This document shows, piece by piece, positions 50,489-63,200 of a stretch of 64,000 nucleotides of DNA (its first letter is position 1; every line of letters begins with the position of its first letter). Source of the stretch: Linepithema humile (lineage: Eukaryota; Arthropoda; Insecta; Hymenoptera; Formicidae); NCBI RefSeq assembly GCF_040581485.1, contig NC_090133.1, forward strand, positions 2,480,001 to 2,544,000, written 5' to 3'. Made by a program: the position numbers and the translations under genes. The notes below the pieces were generated by a model. It worked only from the letters and a program-made list of their open reading frames with translations. It was not told the DNA's origin and did not search any database.

Positions 50489-50633
50489 GCGTTTTCGATT
50501 ATACAGGATTTGAACGACCCAGGGTTGATCAATCACTATTTTACTATAAATGCAAGTCTTTCATTGGTGGAGAGGTTGCAATGACGTCATTAACCAACCC
50601 TGGGTCGTTCAAATCCTGTATAATCGAAAACGC
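50489..50633. mobile_element. MITE 2, TA-flanked, perfect 39-base inverted repeats
   Basis: A 145-base element with identical 39-base terminal inverted repeats (50489-50527 and 50595-50633) that begin GCGTTTTCGATT. TA dinucleotides flank both ends (50487-50488 and 50634-50635). Its sequence is unlike MITE 1, so it is a separate family. It sits 55 bases from MITE 1 and about 570 bases upstream of the Vha100 start codon. No coding capacity. Confidence 0.85.
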
Positions 50634-51020
50634 TATAAGACAATTTACCATACAAAAGGACGTTGTTTAAAAATTATATCGAAAAAAATTAATGTAATAT
50701 GTTGTTTTGCACAAAGTGAAACTAGCTTAATTTGTTGGCATGTTATGTTGGCACGCCTGTGTTTAAAGACCATATGAGCTTACATGTAAGCCCGCAAAAT
50801 GACGAATAGGGCAGCAGTTGTCTTTTTTCGTATGAATATTCTAAGTTTTCATCGTTCATAGTAATTGCGAATAAACAATAATAATATTTTTTGTAATGTA
50901 ACAAATATTTATGCTGTATGAATTTTTAACAGCAAGGTTGAATGAGAATTGTATTTCTTTATAAACGAGTCTGTCGTTCAAATTTTAGCGCGGCGATGAT
51001 GGGTGTAGCAAGAAGCGCTA

Positions 51021-51029
51021 TCACGTGAC
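51021..51029 (+). promoter_or_regulatory. E-box of the CLEAR (Mitf/TFEB) type upstream of Vha100
   Basis: TCACGTGAC lies 174 bases upstream of the Vha100 ATG, in a CpG-containing promoter-like stretch. TFEB/MITF in vertebrates and Mitf in Drosophila activate V-ATPase subunit genes through TCACGTGA-type sites. The match, the gene identity and the distance all agree with that circuit. The transcription start is not mapped, so the site may lie in the promoter or the leader. Confidence 0.6.
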
Positions 51030-51202
51030 CATTCGCGTATCTTGTGACCGCTCCGATCGATTGTGTTCGATCGGGACTTCCACAACTGCAAGTCGTCGGG
51101 AATAGGACGGAACAGAAAAGCGGATTGTGACTTTCAGACGGCAGATGCTCGGAACAAAATCGATTTGATTGTCTTCTTAGCCCGTAATTTTCAACATCAA
51201 AA

Positions 51203-54200
51203 ATGGGTTCGCTCTTTCGCAGCGAAGAGATGACCTTGTGTCAGTTGTTCCTTCAGAGTGAAGCTGCTTATGCTTGTGTGTCCGAACTCGGTGAACTCGG
51301 CCTAGTACAGTTTCGTGATGTAAGTATCGTGTCATTATTTTATATCGTTTTTTAATAGCTAGCGATTATTTTCTCGCCACTCTTTGTAGCTTAGATTTTG
51401 AGTAGTCAAACATGAATTATCAAGCAGGCCTTTTACATTTCCACCTAAATGTTATGTCTTTCACGTTCACATTTAGTAAAAATGTATCTCATTTCAGTTA
51501 AATCCTGATGTCAATGCCTTCCAACGGAAGTTTGTCAATGAGGTGCGTCGTTGCGATGAGATGGAGCGCAAGCTGCGCTACCTGGAGAAGGAAATCAAAA
51601 AGGATGGCATCCCCATGCTGGATACCGGTGAGAATCCGGAGGCTCCGCAACCCCGAGAGATGATTGACCTGGAAGCCACCTTTGAGAAGTTGGAGAATGA
51701 GCTGCGGGAAGTGAACCAGAATGCTGAGGCGCTGAAACGCAACTTTCTGGAGCTGACAGAGCTTAAACACATCCTGCGAAAGACCCAAGTTTTCTTCGAT
51801 GAGGTATGTCTCTGCTTATAATCACAAATTTTGACCTTAATTAGATAATGGAATGTAAGAATCAGTTGAATCTGCTTTTGCTCATGTTATAAAGTTCTGT
51901 CAAAGACAGTTTTTAAATCTATTTTGCCAAGGAAAGAAAATAAGAGAGGAATAACGAAGAATGAAACTAAACTATCAATGGAATTGTAAAAAGTGTATGT
52001 AAACCGTGTGTTTGGTTTTTAAAATTTGTCAATTGTTTTATATTTGTCCAAATGTCGGAATGTCATGGGGAAGATTTTGATGAGTTATGCAATGGGCTGT
52101 AAATATCAGCAATGGTGTTACTTGGAATGTAGAAGCGATGGACATATAAGAACTTTACCACGAAGCGCAGTTTTTTATTTGTTTTACAAATAATTTATCA
52201 CTGAACAAGAAACATTTTGTTGTGTTTGCTCTGATTAGGTCACAACTTTACAAAAATTAATCTTACAGTACTTACTATTTGTTTGGCTTACATTTCCATA
52301 TATCAATTAACATGTAGACTCTGGTTTTTTTCTATAACATAGGAATTAGTTGTAATAAATACGCTTTAGTGCGAAACACTTGATTACCTTAACGGAACTT
52401 GTTTGTAAATATTAGCTTATTGAGCATCTTTATACATTCTATATTATTTATAAAGAATTCATTCTTATAAAGTGAAAACTTTCATACAAGAAAATCTCTA
52501 ATATGGCAACTTTTCAACTGACAAAGGAAGTTGATTAAAGGATAGCTGCGCTAGAGAGAGTAACGAGTCTACAAGCTGAGGCGAATCTTCTGAAATGCAT
52601 GAAAAGCTGGAGAGACGCTGCGCGCGAATTAGATATATTCAGAAGCCTGTCTGTGCGCTTATGCAAGCGAATGCAGCCGAATTAACTTACGATTCGGGAG
52701 AATAATATAAAATACGGAGTATGAGACTGTCGCGACACGCGGGCACCATTGATCTCCGCCCTCGTATACGAATCGCCAGACATCAGAATGTTCTCGTTGT
52801 GTACTACTAATCATATTGTTGAGTGATTTTAGGATTATTAATGTGTTAGTGTTGCCGACTAACCAAAAGCCACTACTGCAAGGGACACAAGTCATTCGCT
52901 CCGCCCTGTCTCCCTTAAATGTCCCTTTGAGAGCTGTCCAGTCCGGTCGCAAGTTTTGTACAAGTTCAATTATCGATATTGTAGCTTTGCGCGAGGTTGT
53001 ATTGTTAATGTCCCTTTGTCGTGTGTATTTAGCAAAGAATTCCTCAAAGTATCATAGTGTACATTGTTGTTCTCCTTGCATCGACAGTTTTCTGCACATG
53101 AACTGAGAACTGTTTCGAATTAGTTTGTAAATGTATCCCTTGAAAGAGCATCCAGTTAATCGTATATTTGTGTGACATATAATGTCCCAAATCGTAGTTA
53201 ATGTTCTCTAATATTTCGTATTTCGTTTTTTCCGACGCAGACACTTGTCTTGTGATTTTAGTACTGTTTATTAGTGTTCTTATTATTATTGTTATATATT
53301 TTCTACCTGTCCCTTCCATTTTGTTCCGTTGTTATTAATTATTTTACTTTTTCCTTTCTGCATAAACGTAATAATCCATTGTAATCCGAGGAATAATGCA
53401 TGTTTGGGAACAAACATGTTTGCACGTGTTACATTTAACTGTTTATTCAACAGGGTATTTGTGCAAATAGTTATTTAATAATGTGATGAAAATTAATTAG
53501 GCAATAATTCTTTGGTAATTGCTCAAACGTCTCGAGTTCACTGAAGTTTTACAACGGTTACTTTCAATAACAGATAACAACAATATTAATAATAATAAGT
53601 AATGTAAGTAGAAAGTACTTGAAATTTTTTAAGCGCAACGTTATTGTTATTGAAAATAATATAAGATTATCATGAAATTATTAGAACACCATGGAAGAGT
53701 CTCATAAATGAGCTAATTGTAGCGAATGAAGCATGAAGCTTTATAATTAATAACGAGTTAGTGGCAATTTGCATGAGTTTTACTAATGTCTGCAGTACAT
53801 CACGTGTATTTCTTAAACATGTATTAGAGAACGTTGTATCGTACGCTGGTTCTGTAAAGGCTGCTTTTTGATCTGCACTTTGCATGTGTTTGCATTGTAA
53901 ATATCTCGAGTACTTGGAATCTTATTGTTTTGGACAAAATTTTTTTATTAAGAGAATTCGTTAAAATTCATGCCGTAACGATGTACATAATTTTATTTTA
54001 ACATATTTATAAGTAATGTTTATTAATATGTTTAGAAATGTATAGAATATGTATTATACAATTATTACTGACTTTATTTAGTGCATAAATTTCGTGTAAT
54101 TACAATCTGAATTTGATATGATTTAGTGACAATTTGTAAGCGCATTTTTAAGTGCATAAAATAATTCCAGCCTTTATCGGCTTTGTGAATGGAATTCTTT

Positions 54201-57200
54201 GCATGTAGCATGCGTAACAGAATTGTAATTTTATATATATATATATTTCTATTTTATAATTATTTATAATAATTTTATAATTAGTAAAGTCGCTGTTATA
54301 AATAGTCAATAGCAATATTATCTAATTGTCAGATTGCTGCCGATATAAAATGGCCGATTTTGCATCAAGTTTCTTATGGCATAAAGTCTGCTGACAACGA
54401 ACGATGTAATAAATGTATCAAATCGATTGTTTTTATAGAAAATGAATAACTGCTAACAAGAAGGTCAAAGTCAAAGTCGTGTATTTTTCCTTTATGAATT
54501 TAATTTGAATAGAATACAAAGCAACAGATGTCACTCGCTATATTAACACAGCAAGTACAGAACATGCAATGCAGCATTTCTAAAACTCATTCGGCTCATG
54601 TAATATTTCGATTAATGAATATTATTTTTAATGAGAAAGTTTTATTGGCAAATCGGCCATTTTATCTGTAACGATTTAGTATTAACTATACAACCGAAAG
54701 AATTAGGATAGCATGAATATTATATATTGTATAGTTCGTGATGCTTATGCGTTGTAAAGTAAACGCTTGAATTTCTGAATCCTTTTAAACCTTGTGTTTT
54801 TTTATTCGGTATTTGACTTCTTGAATTCGAATTTCTGATTCTAAAAATTTGTATATCTAGAAATTGAATTTTCACTCTTAATTCAAGATCCTTAACTTAG
54901 GAAATTTTTTATTTAAACATTTTGATTTGTTTATAGAACTCGGGGGGGAGTTAGAGAATCTACATAAATGTTTTCAAAACTCTTGCTTCTTTTCTTAGTG
55001 TCACGACTAAGCGTCACGAACTTGATATTATCGTTAGATGTTAGACGAAGCATTGAACAAAAGTGTATGCAAATTGAAGAAAAGATCTCTCCTTGTTCTT
55101 CGACGCCGGTGAGTTGAGGAAAATTTCGAAAGAGAGTCTGATAACGAATGGAACGGGAGATAGGGCGAAAGAGGGGTGACCTGTGTCTGTTGCCAGGCTG
55201 AGCATGGAGGTGTCGTGTCGCAGATGGCAGACCCCAGCCGTGAGGAAGAGCAAGTCACTCTGTTGGGTGAGGAGGGCCTCCGCGCTGGCGGCCAGGCTCT
55301 CAAGCTCGGGTAATTAATGTCTGGCGTACGTCCATTTAATGCAGAGCGTGGTGACTTCCAGAGACGGATCAAAGATAAACAGATGTGTTTTATATCAGTT
55401 GAAACACAATTGAAACAGAACAGAACAGTCACGAGTTTACAAATGTTCGCAATTGAAATGTAGAATAAAATTGATGATTATTGTTTTGTTTTACAAAAGT
55501 CTTTCAATTGTAAATTGTTCGATAATTGTTGATGAAAAAGAATTTAAAGATAGCTTTGGAAAGATATAGTTTTGTTTAAGATTGTTTTTATAACTGACAT
55601 AATTTAGTATTATTGAATTATACACTAACATCTTTTCGAATTTAAATGTTGTGTAATTAAACTTACCGATATTTATTGTAATAATTAAAACACTCCATAA
55701 TCCTTCATTCTCATTTCATAGATTTACTTTTACTACATTTTCGATGTTTATTCTTGATTCTCTGGATTCAATCCGGTTACGAAATTCCGAATCTCCACGC
55801 TCTGTATTTGAATCTCGACGTGACAGAGAATCATCTTCAGTACGTCATCGCATGCCTATAGTTTGTGTTGCAGAATATGCATCCAATTCACTGTTGCACA
55901 CACATCTTTTGCAATAGTGCTCGATCACTAATGTTGGTCCTTGAATTACTGACATGAGTAGAAAACGATTTAAATTCTTTTTCAATAATCCTCTTTGAAA
56001 AGCATACTTTCACCTTTTTTATCATATTTACATAATATATTTTTATATTGTATAATCTCAAAATTGTATCTCAAAATTATTCAATAGCAACGTTTACTAT
56101 GAAAAATATCAAAATTTAAATAAATAAGACCGTTTCACTGATCAGTAATCCAAGGATCAAGAACAATTCAGGAAATGTGCAGCCAAATAAACGAAATCAC
56201 CCAACGAATATTCTTATATGTACGCTCGAACGCAATTTCGTAGTATAATCGCAAGACGTGTCACAAAACCGAGCATTCAACACGACAACATTTCACACAT
56301 TTACAATTCACACATTTATAATATTAATTATTCAAATTTCTATCATCTTTAGGATCCTTAATGCAGAAATGCTTTTAACATTTTCTACAGAAAGCTGGAA
56401 AATTATTACAGTTATTCTTGCATATTTAACTGTCTTAAAATTTTGAATTGTTGAAAAATTTATCTGGAATGTTTAAAAAAATCAGATGTTTGGAATTCTC
56501 CATTAATTTCAATCTCTATCACGTTAAATCATTACACGACAACCACATCGGAGCCTTTTTACTGTGAAACAACGTTTTTACCTAACATTAATGTTTACAT
56601 GTATCATAAGAAAATGTTGCAGTATATCGCAATGATCGTAATCCACCCTTACTGTCGTGTCAGAAGCTCGGCTTTGATACTTTGAATTGCTTCTTGCTTA
56701 GCGCAAGAAGTTCTTCAACATAGATGTAAGATATTGAAAGCAAATAGGGTTTAAGGGATCGATTGACGAAGGTATCATTGAATTTTCGAATCTTTTTTTT
56801 CCTCTCTTCGCACCCCGTATATCATAGTCGATACTAAAACTCGATATCTAGAAAGCCAATAGTAGAGGCACCCTACGTCAGTGTATTCTGTGGTTACAGC
56901 ACCTGTATACTGCGGCAGACACCGTAGGAGCACATTATAGGAACCCGCTCAGGCAAGCTGTTATCAACCGTTATTTTCGAATCTGTTTGGAAACTGTTTG
57001 CCTCGATGTTGTTGCCTGTATCTATCCAAGATCCATAGCTCAACGAACGAAATCGCATATACCCTGCGTTGCTGGAGCATCCCTCGTGACAACCGTCTCG
57101 AACTTTCCTGACTTTTTATCTCGACGAGAATTTTTTTTCTCTTTGAATATTTGATATAGTCGAAAAACCTTCTTGCCACTCTTGATTGTTGCAATTTTTA

Positions 57201-60200
57201 ATCTTAGAAGCATAAATTCAAATTTTTACAGATTCTAGATCTTAATTTTGCCTATTTAAGATTTATGTATTTAGAAAAGCTTGGAAAATCCCTGGAATTT
57301 TTAAGAAATATTTTTTCGTTGGGAGGAAATCAGAATTTTAAGAAATTTTTATTGAAAATGCTTTTTGGAGAATTCTGCTTTTATTTTGTGATTAATGCTT
57401 TATTTAATTTTAAATTTAAAACATGACTCTTAATTCTTCTAATGAATAGAAAACATTAAAAAGCTCATACGATGAAGAAATTTATTCTAAATCAGAGAAT
57501 TTTCAGGAAATTTTTTTCAGAATTTAAATAAGCATTTTGTTTTGAATTGACTTTTAGACGGTCAGATATTAAAATAATTTTTTTTTTTTCGTAATATTGA
57601 TTGCTTCAAACTCGATCCAAAGTATTGGAAACTCGAAGTCTCTTGATTGTGCAAATCATCTTCAAACATTTTGCACAGCATTTTACATATCTTATGTCCT
57701 CCTTTAGATTCTTCAGAAATTCATTCTCAAGCAAAGTTCTATTTTCTCTGTCCTTGGGGATGCCTCAGCAAGCAGAAACGCACTTGAAAGACAAATGGGA
57801 CTGTTCGCTTTTATAAATAACCGTCCGATGTTCACTGATCGATTGTGCAAGACAAGGCTCTTACCCATTTTTTTTTTTTTTTCGCAATACACATGTTTTA
57901 AGAAAAGAATACAATCGGCGAGGCGCCGACCAATAACAGTTGATACAGTTTGACGTCACCTGTTTTTAACACCTCTCAAAAATTCAAACTGTATCGAGTA
58001 TCTTCCATCCGCAACAAAAACGAACGAAATCGAAATCCGCTCGCTTTATCTAGTTCGATTGCTCGCGTGACAAAATTGTCGTAATAATTCTTATCACGTA
58101 GTGATACAACGTTGTAAATAACAATAAATGATGATGGTGTGGCCATGGGTATGTATAACAACGTTTTTCTTTCTTAACAAAGGACTGTCTGTTTGTATGT
58201 GTTTTTTTTTTTCTAAGTGTACCGCTTGCTCGCATGCCCTTTGTCACGTTAATCTGGATCAGTGTGAATCGTTAGATTAGTAAAAGGCGCTTTGTTGATC
58301 TTATTTTTGTACAAAACTCAAAAATTCGTAGAACCGAAGAGAGATTTGAGAAATTTCAAGTAGCGACATTGTAAGAACTTAAGATCGATTAATCTTGGTA
58401 TTTTTCTTAAGGTCTGTAAATTTTCGAAGATCTAAATCCTATTTTCAACGTTTTTTATTAATATTCTCAAGAACGTGTCTCTGATCAATTAGAATTTTGT
58501 AAATCGAGCTATCTATATTTTGAAAGCAATCTAGAATTCTCAAAATATTTGTTTTTTTTTTAGCAAGAGAAACAGAATTCTATTTAAATTAGCTCTTTGA
58601 GGATTTCACCTTTACTTTGTAATCGACTGATTTGCCTCTTTCTAATATTTGATATTTAAAATTGAATGGTTCTTGATTTTTTTCTATGAATATAAATAAA
58701 AAACATTAAGAAATTTATACCAAAATCAAATTTATTTTAAAATTGCATGTCAAAACGCTTCAATTCTGCCTGAAAACTCGCGAAACTCTTTAAGGAAATT
58801 TTTTTCAAGATTTGAATAGACGTTCTGTAAAATGAAAATCGAAATTCCCAAGATAATAAAAATCAAAATTTCGAAGATTCTCGCAATATAAAAATTGTTC
58901 AAACTTTAAAAAATATCAACGAAACTCCTTTAACGATCTAACAGCTTGGCTTGTGTGTCGCGCTTGAACAAATTGTTCCTATTTCTTATTTTACATCATC
59001 TGGCAATGATGATCTTAACTTTATCAGTGTTTCCGATCGAAAAAAAATATAAAAACTAAAGATATAAGTCTGACAGCAAAGTCGACTCTAATATGATTCG
59101 ATTGACTGCCTTTTCAAGAAAAATCTGAGGATTGCTGGAAATTAATGGAAGTTTATGGAAGTTTTTCAGATTGTTTGCTAGGAATTGTACATATATTTAT
59201 CTGAACGCAAGACTAATAATTTCTCGCCATTGCTTGAAATCCCCGATATAGACACGACTGTTTAGTTAAGATGAAAAAAATTGTTCGAACTCCTATCTTT
59301 ATGTATATGTTATTTTGTTACTTTATTCTTAACACGCATAATTTTTTTTTTTATACTTAAACCATTTTGGAGACATTTATGTATATCGTATATAGTTATA
59401 TTAATGTTAGAGTAATCCTTTTGGTAGTTGTATAATTATATTTGGAACTGTTGAAGTTGTACTTTTTCCCCACACGAATGGTATAAAGTTACACAAGCAT
59501 CCCTCAGTCGCGCCCCTGACTTGTCGTCAATGACCATGCAGTATCTATTTCGTTCTATATCGTATATCTATCGTTATCACTTACGCAATTCATATATGTA
59601 TTTAGCCCAACAACTTGACGAACTTGAAATATCTCGACGCAATAGATTATTTTTCATTCCGAATCGATAAGTTTAAAATCTAATCTTTATATCTTCATAG
59701 ATCTAATTTTTATATACGAAGCCGATTTCTAATTTTAAGACACAAAATTAGAAAGGACAAAGAATTTGATTTGAAAAATGTAAAGGCACTTTTGGAAATA
59801 GAAAAAGGGAATTAATAGGATTTGCAAATGTCACATCCTTCTCGTGTTTATGCAGCTCTTACATGCATACTTTATTTTTTTTTATTATTATTGCAAAAAT
59901 ATATTACTTGATGAAATAAATAACAGCTTCTGTTTCGAAATATAAGATAATCGCTTATCATATTTTCTCTCGCTCCATCAACATCGCACTATTAACATGG
60001 GCGTGCAAAATATTGAAACGTCACAATCGCTTGGCAATTGGCCGGATTCGGCAAGCAAAATATTAACAATGTTGGCAGCGAATTTTGTTAAATCAATCCG
60101 TCAACATTGCTGACATTTGGCTATCTAGACAATTTCCGCTCTTCATGCGTCGTCGAGGGATACTTCAAGTTCGTTCAAAAATGACGGAACGTCGAAAAAC

Positions 60201-63200
60201 TCCGTGCAAAACGAAAGAGGGACAGAGTGGCGAGTTGGAGCATTGTGGTCGTGTCTAGTGTGGCTAATGTGATTGTGTCTTGTCTGTTGTGTCGTCAGCA
60301 AGAGCACGCGGGCTTGAATCCCACCGAGTCCATGACACGCGCGTTGATTAGCGATGATAATATCGCCCGCCAGTCCGCCCTCGGTCCTGTCCAGTTGGGG
60401 TACGTACTCCCATTACTAGTTACTCCTTCCATCCTGCCGTTGTGCCAGGTCCCAGGAATCCGAAGAGTTGAATGAGTCCAGGAGGCTAGTAACGATCTTT
60501 TTCGAATTGAACAATCTGAAAATGCGGAAAGAAGCAACGTTCTCGAGCGAGTCACCTTTCGGAAATTTCAAAGAAACTTTTATCTTCCAACGAACGCCGG
60601 GACTTGTATTGCGAGATTTATGAAACTAATTGAAATTGATAAAATTGCATCTTGCCCGAACTTGTATTTATTGCAACGTTAAATTTTTGGAGATTTGAAT
60701 TCTTGACATCTTGGAATTTTTCGACACTTTGGATACTTGGAATTTATTTATCTCGGTATTTTAATTTCTTAGAATTTCTTAGATCTTTGGAAATTTGTGG
60801 TCTTGGTGATTTGAATCCTTAGAGGTTTAAGACTTCAAATTTGTCTACTGTCTGAAAAAATTTGAAGCAGAACATTTTATGGACAGAGAATTTCTATCCA
60901 AAATGTCTCTTCAAAGAATTTGCCTCCATTTTGCAATCTTTCACTTCTTTCAATTTCTTTTTCAAATTTCATATTCAAAATTGGTGTGGCTTTTTATTAA
61001 AAGACTTTCGTAATAAACAAATTTACATGTAACAAATTTTGCTTAAAACTCTCTTGCTTGAAAATTTTATCAAAGATAAAATAAAAATTGTAGAAATTTC
61101 GAAGATTTTTTTTCCAGAGAAGATTTGAGTAAACGTCTCGTGTATTTATACTTCGCAGTTAATGCTAAACCATTAAATTTTTTTTAATTTGTTCTCGTTC
61201 GTATAAAATTGCACAGATAAAACTGAGAATTGGATGATTATGGACCTTTAAGAATCCAGAGATCCAAGACTTAGGAAGGTATATTGAACAATACAATTTA
61301 AAACAATAATATAAGAGCTTGCCATCGTAAATCGTGAATCGTTTCTTTTTTTTCTCGGTATAATGTGAATATTTCACAATCTGAACTGCATATTTTAATC
61401 TTTTACATGAAAATTTGTTATATTATACATTGTAATCGAGTGTCTCGAGTGGCATAATCTCTGCATGTGACGACTTCAAAACAAGTAAGAAAGTTTGAAA
61501 ACAGTATGCAACAACTTTTTGACAAAGACGCATTGGCAAGCGAATCCCGTGCAGCACTTGGCATAATTATAACCCGATGTATGAACATAATTGCTCTCCC
61601 CCCCCCCCCCCCCGGTTTGCCCCCTGTGACACACGTTTGCTGTTTGTTGGAGTTTGTCGCTCAAAGAGTGTGCTCAGGAATAAGATTGCTGGCAGAAGTG
61701 CTCTGAGGTATGTAAAAAAAAAAAAAAAAAAAAAAGAATGAGAACAGGACCATGGCTACAGAAATCATCATTTCCCAATTGGCTAGCGATTCTATCGGGA
61801 GATCCGCACGAGTCGTCGTCGTTGATCGATACAGATTGAAAGCCTCACTATATACCGATCGTAACCGATCATCACGACGCTTCCATTTAAAACTCCACCG
61901 CAAGAGAACGATGAGATCGTGGCGAGTTTCACCCAGCGCACATACCTGTCGATAGACATCCTAAGTATCCGTTTCTCCGATTGCTCTTGTCTGTTTATTA
62001 ATATGTTACTTTGTGTCGTCACGCGAGCAGCTTCGTCGCGGGAGTCATCCTGAGGGAGCGCATCCCCGCGTTCGAGCGCATGCTGTGGCGTGCGTGCCGT
62101 GGAAACGTCTTTCTGCGCCAGGCGGAAATTGAAACCCCTCTGGAGGACCCCTCGACGGTGAGTGACGGTACAATGGCGATTTCAGTCGCCAACAAGGTTG
62201 CGCGCGAATGAAACAAGTTGGAAATTGTGAACATCAATTCAAGTTTCAATAACTTCTGCATTCGCTCTGAAAATGGTCTGTCAACTCTCTGGGAAATATT
62301 TTCAAACTTTCCTGAAGATCTATCATTGCACGGCGCATATTTCCAATTTTCTTTCGCAGATGGAAAAAGCGGCCTACTTTGAGGAAACTAATTCGACAAT
62401 GATATTTATTTAGGGCGACCAGGTGTTCAAGTCGGTCTTCATCATTTTCTTCCAAGGCGATCAGCTGAAAACTCGCGTGAAGAAAATTTGCGAGGGCTTC
62501 AGGGCGACCTTGTATCCCTGTCCGGAGGCGCCGGCTGATCGCAGAGAGATGGCTATGGGCGTTATGACTCGCATCGAAGATTTGAACACTGTGAGAACGT
62601 ATTTTTATACCTTTTTAAAAATTATTATTAACATGCGGTAGTATTCTTGCGAGAATAGTTTAGAGCGCGAGACAAATAATCTTGGTCTTCAGGTTCTAGG
62701 ACAGACGCAGGACCACCGTCACCGCGTCCTCGTGGCTGCTGCGAAGAACATCAAGAACTGGTTCGTCAAGGTGCGCAAGATTAAGGCAATCTATCATACT
62801 TTGAATCTCTTCAACTTGGACGTCACTCAGAAGTGCTTGATCGCCGAGTGCTGGGTGCCCGTTCTGGACATCGAGACTATCCAGTTGGCGTTGAGACGTG
62901 GAACGGTAATTAACAGGACTTTGATTTTCATACTCACAGGTGTGAATCGTCTCTTCATGGTCGAAGATTAACGCTCCCTCTATTGTGTATTCTTACAGGA
63001 GCGCAGCGGCAGTTCGGTGCCGCCTATTCTGAATCGCATGGAGACATTCGAGGACCCGCCGACGTACAATCGGACCAACAAGTTTACGAAGGGCTTTCAG
63101 GCGTTGATCGACGCCTATGGAGTCGCCTCTTACCGCGAGATGAATCCCACGCCTTACACCATCATCACATTCCCGTTTCTGTTCGCGATCATGTTCGGCG

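Noticed and set aside
50595..50633. GTTCAAATCC resembles a tRNA B box.
   Set aside because: It is part of a perfect MITE terminal inverted repeat; no A box, anticodon arm or acceptor stem is present.
50550..50777. 75-codon plus-strand frame.
   Set aside because: Begins inside MITE 2 and runs into AT-rich flank; no similarity recognised.
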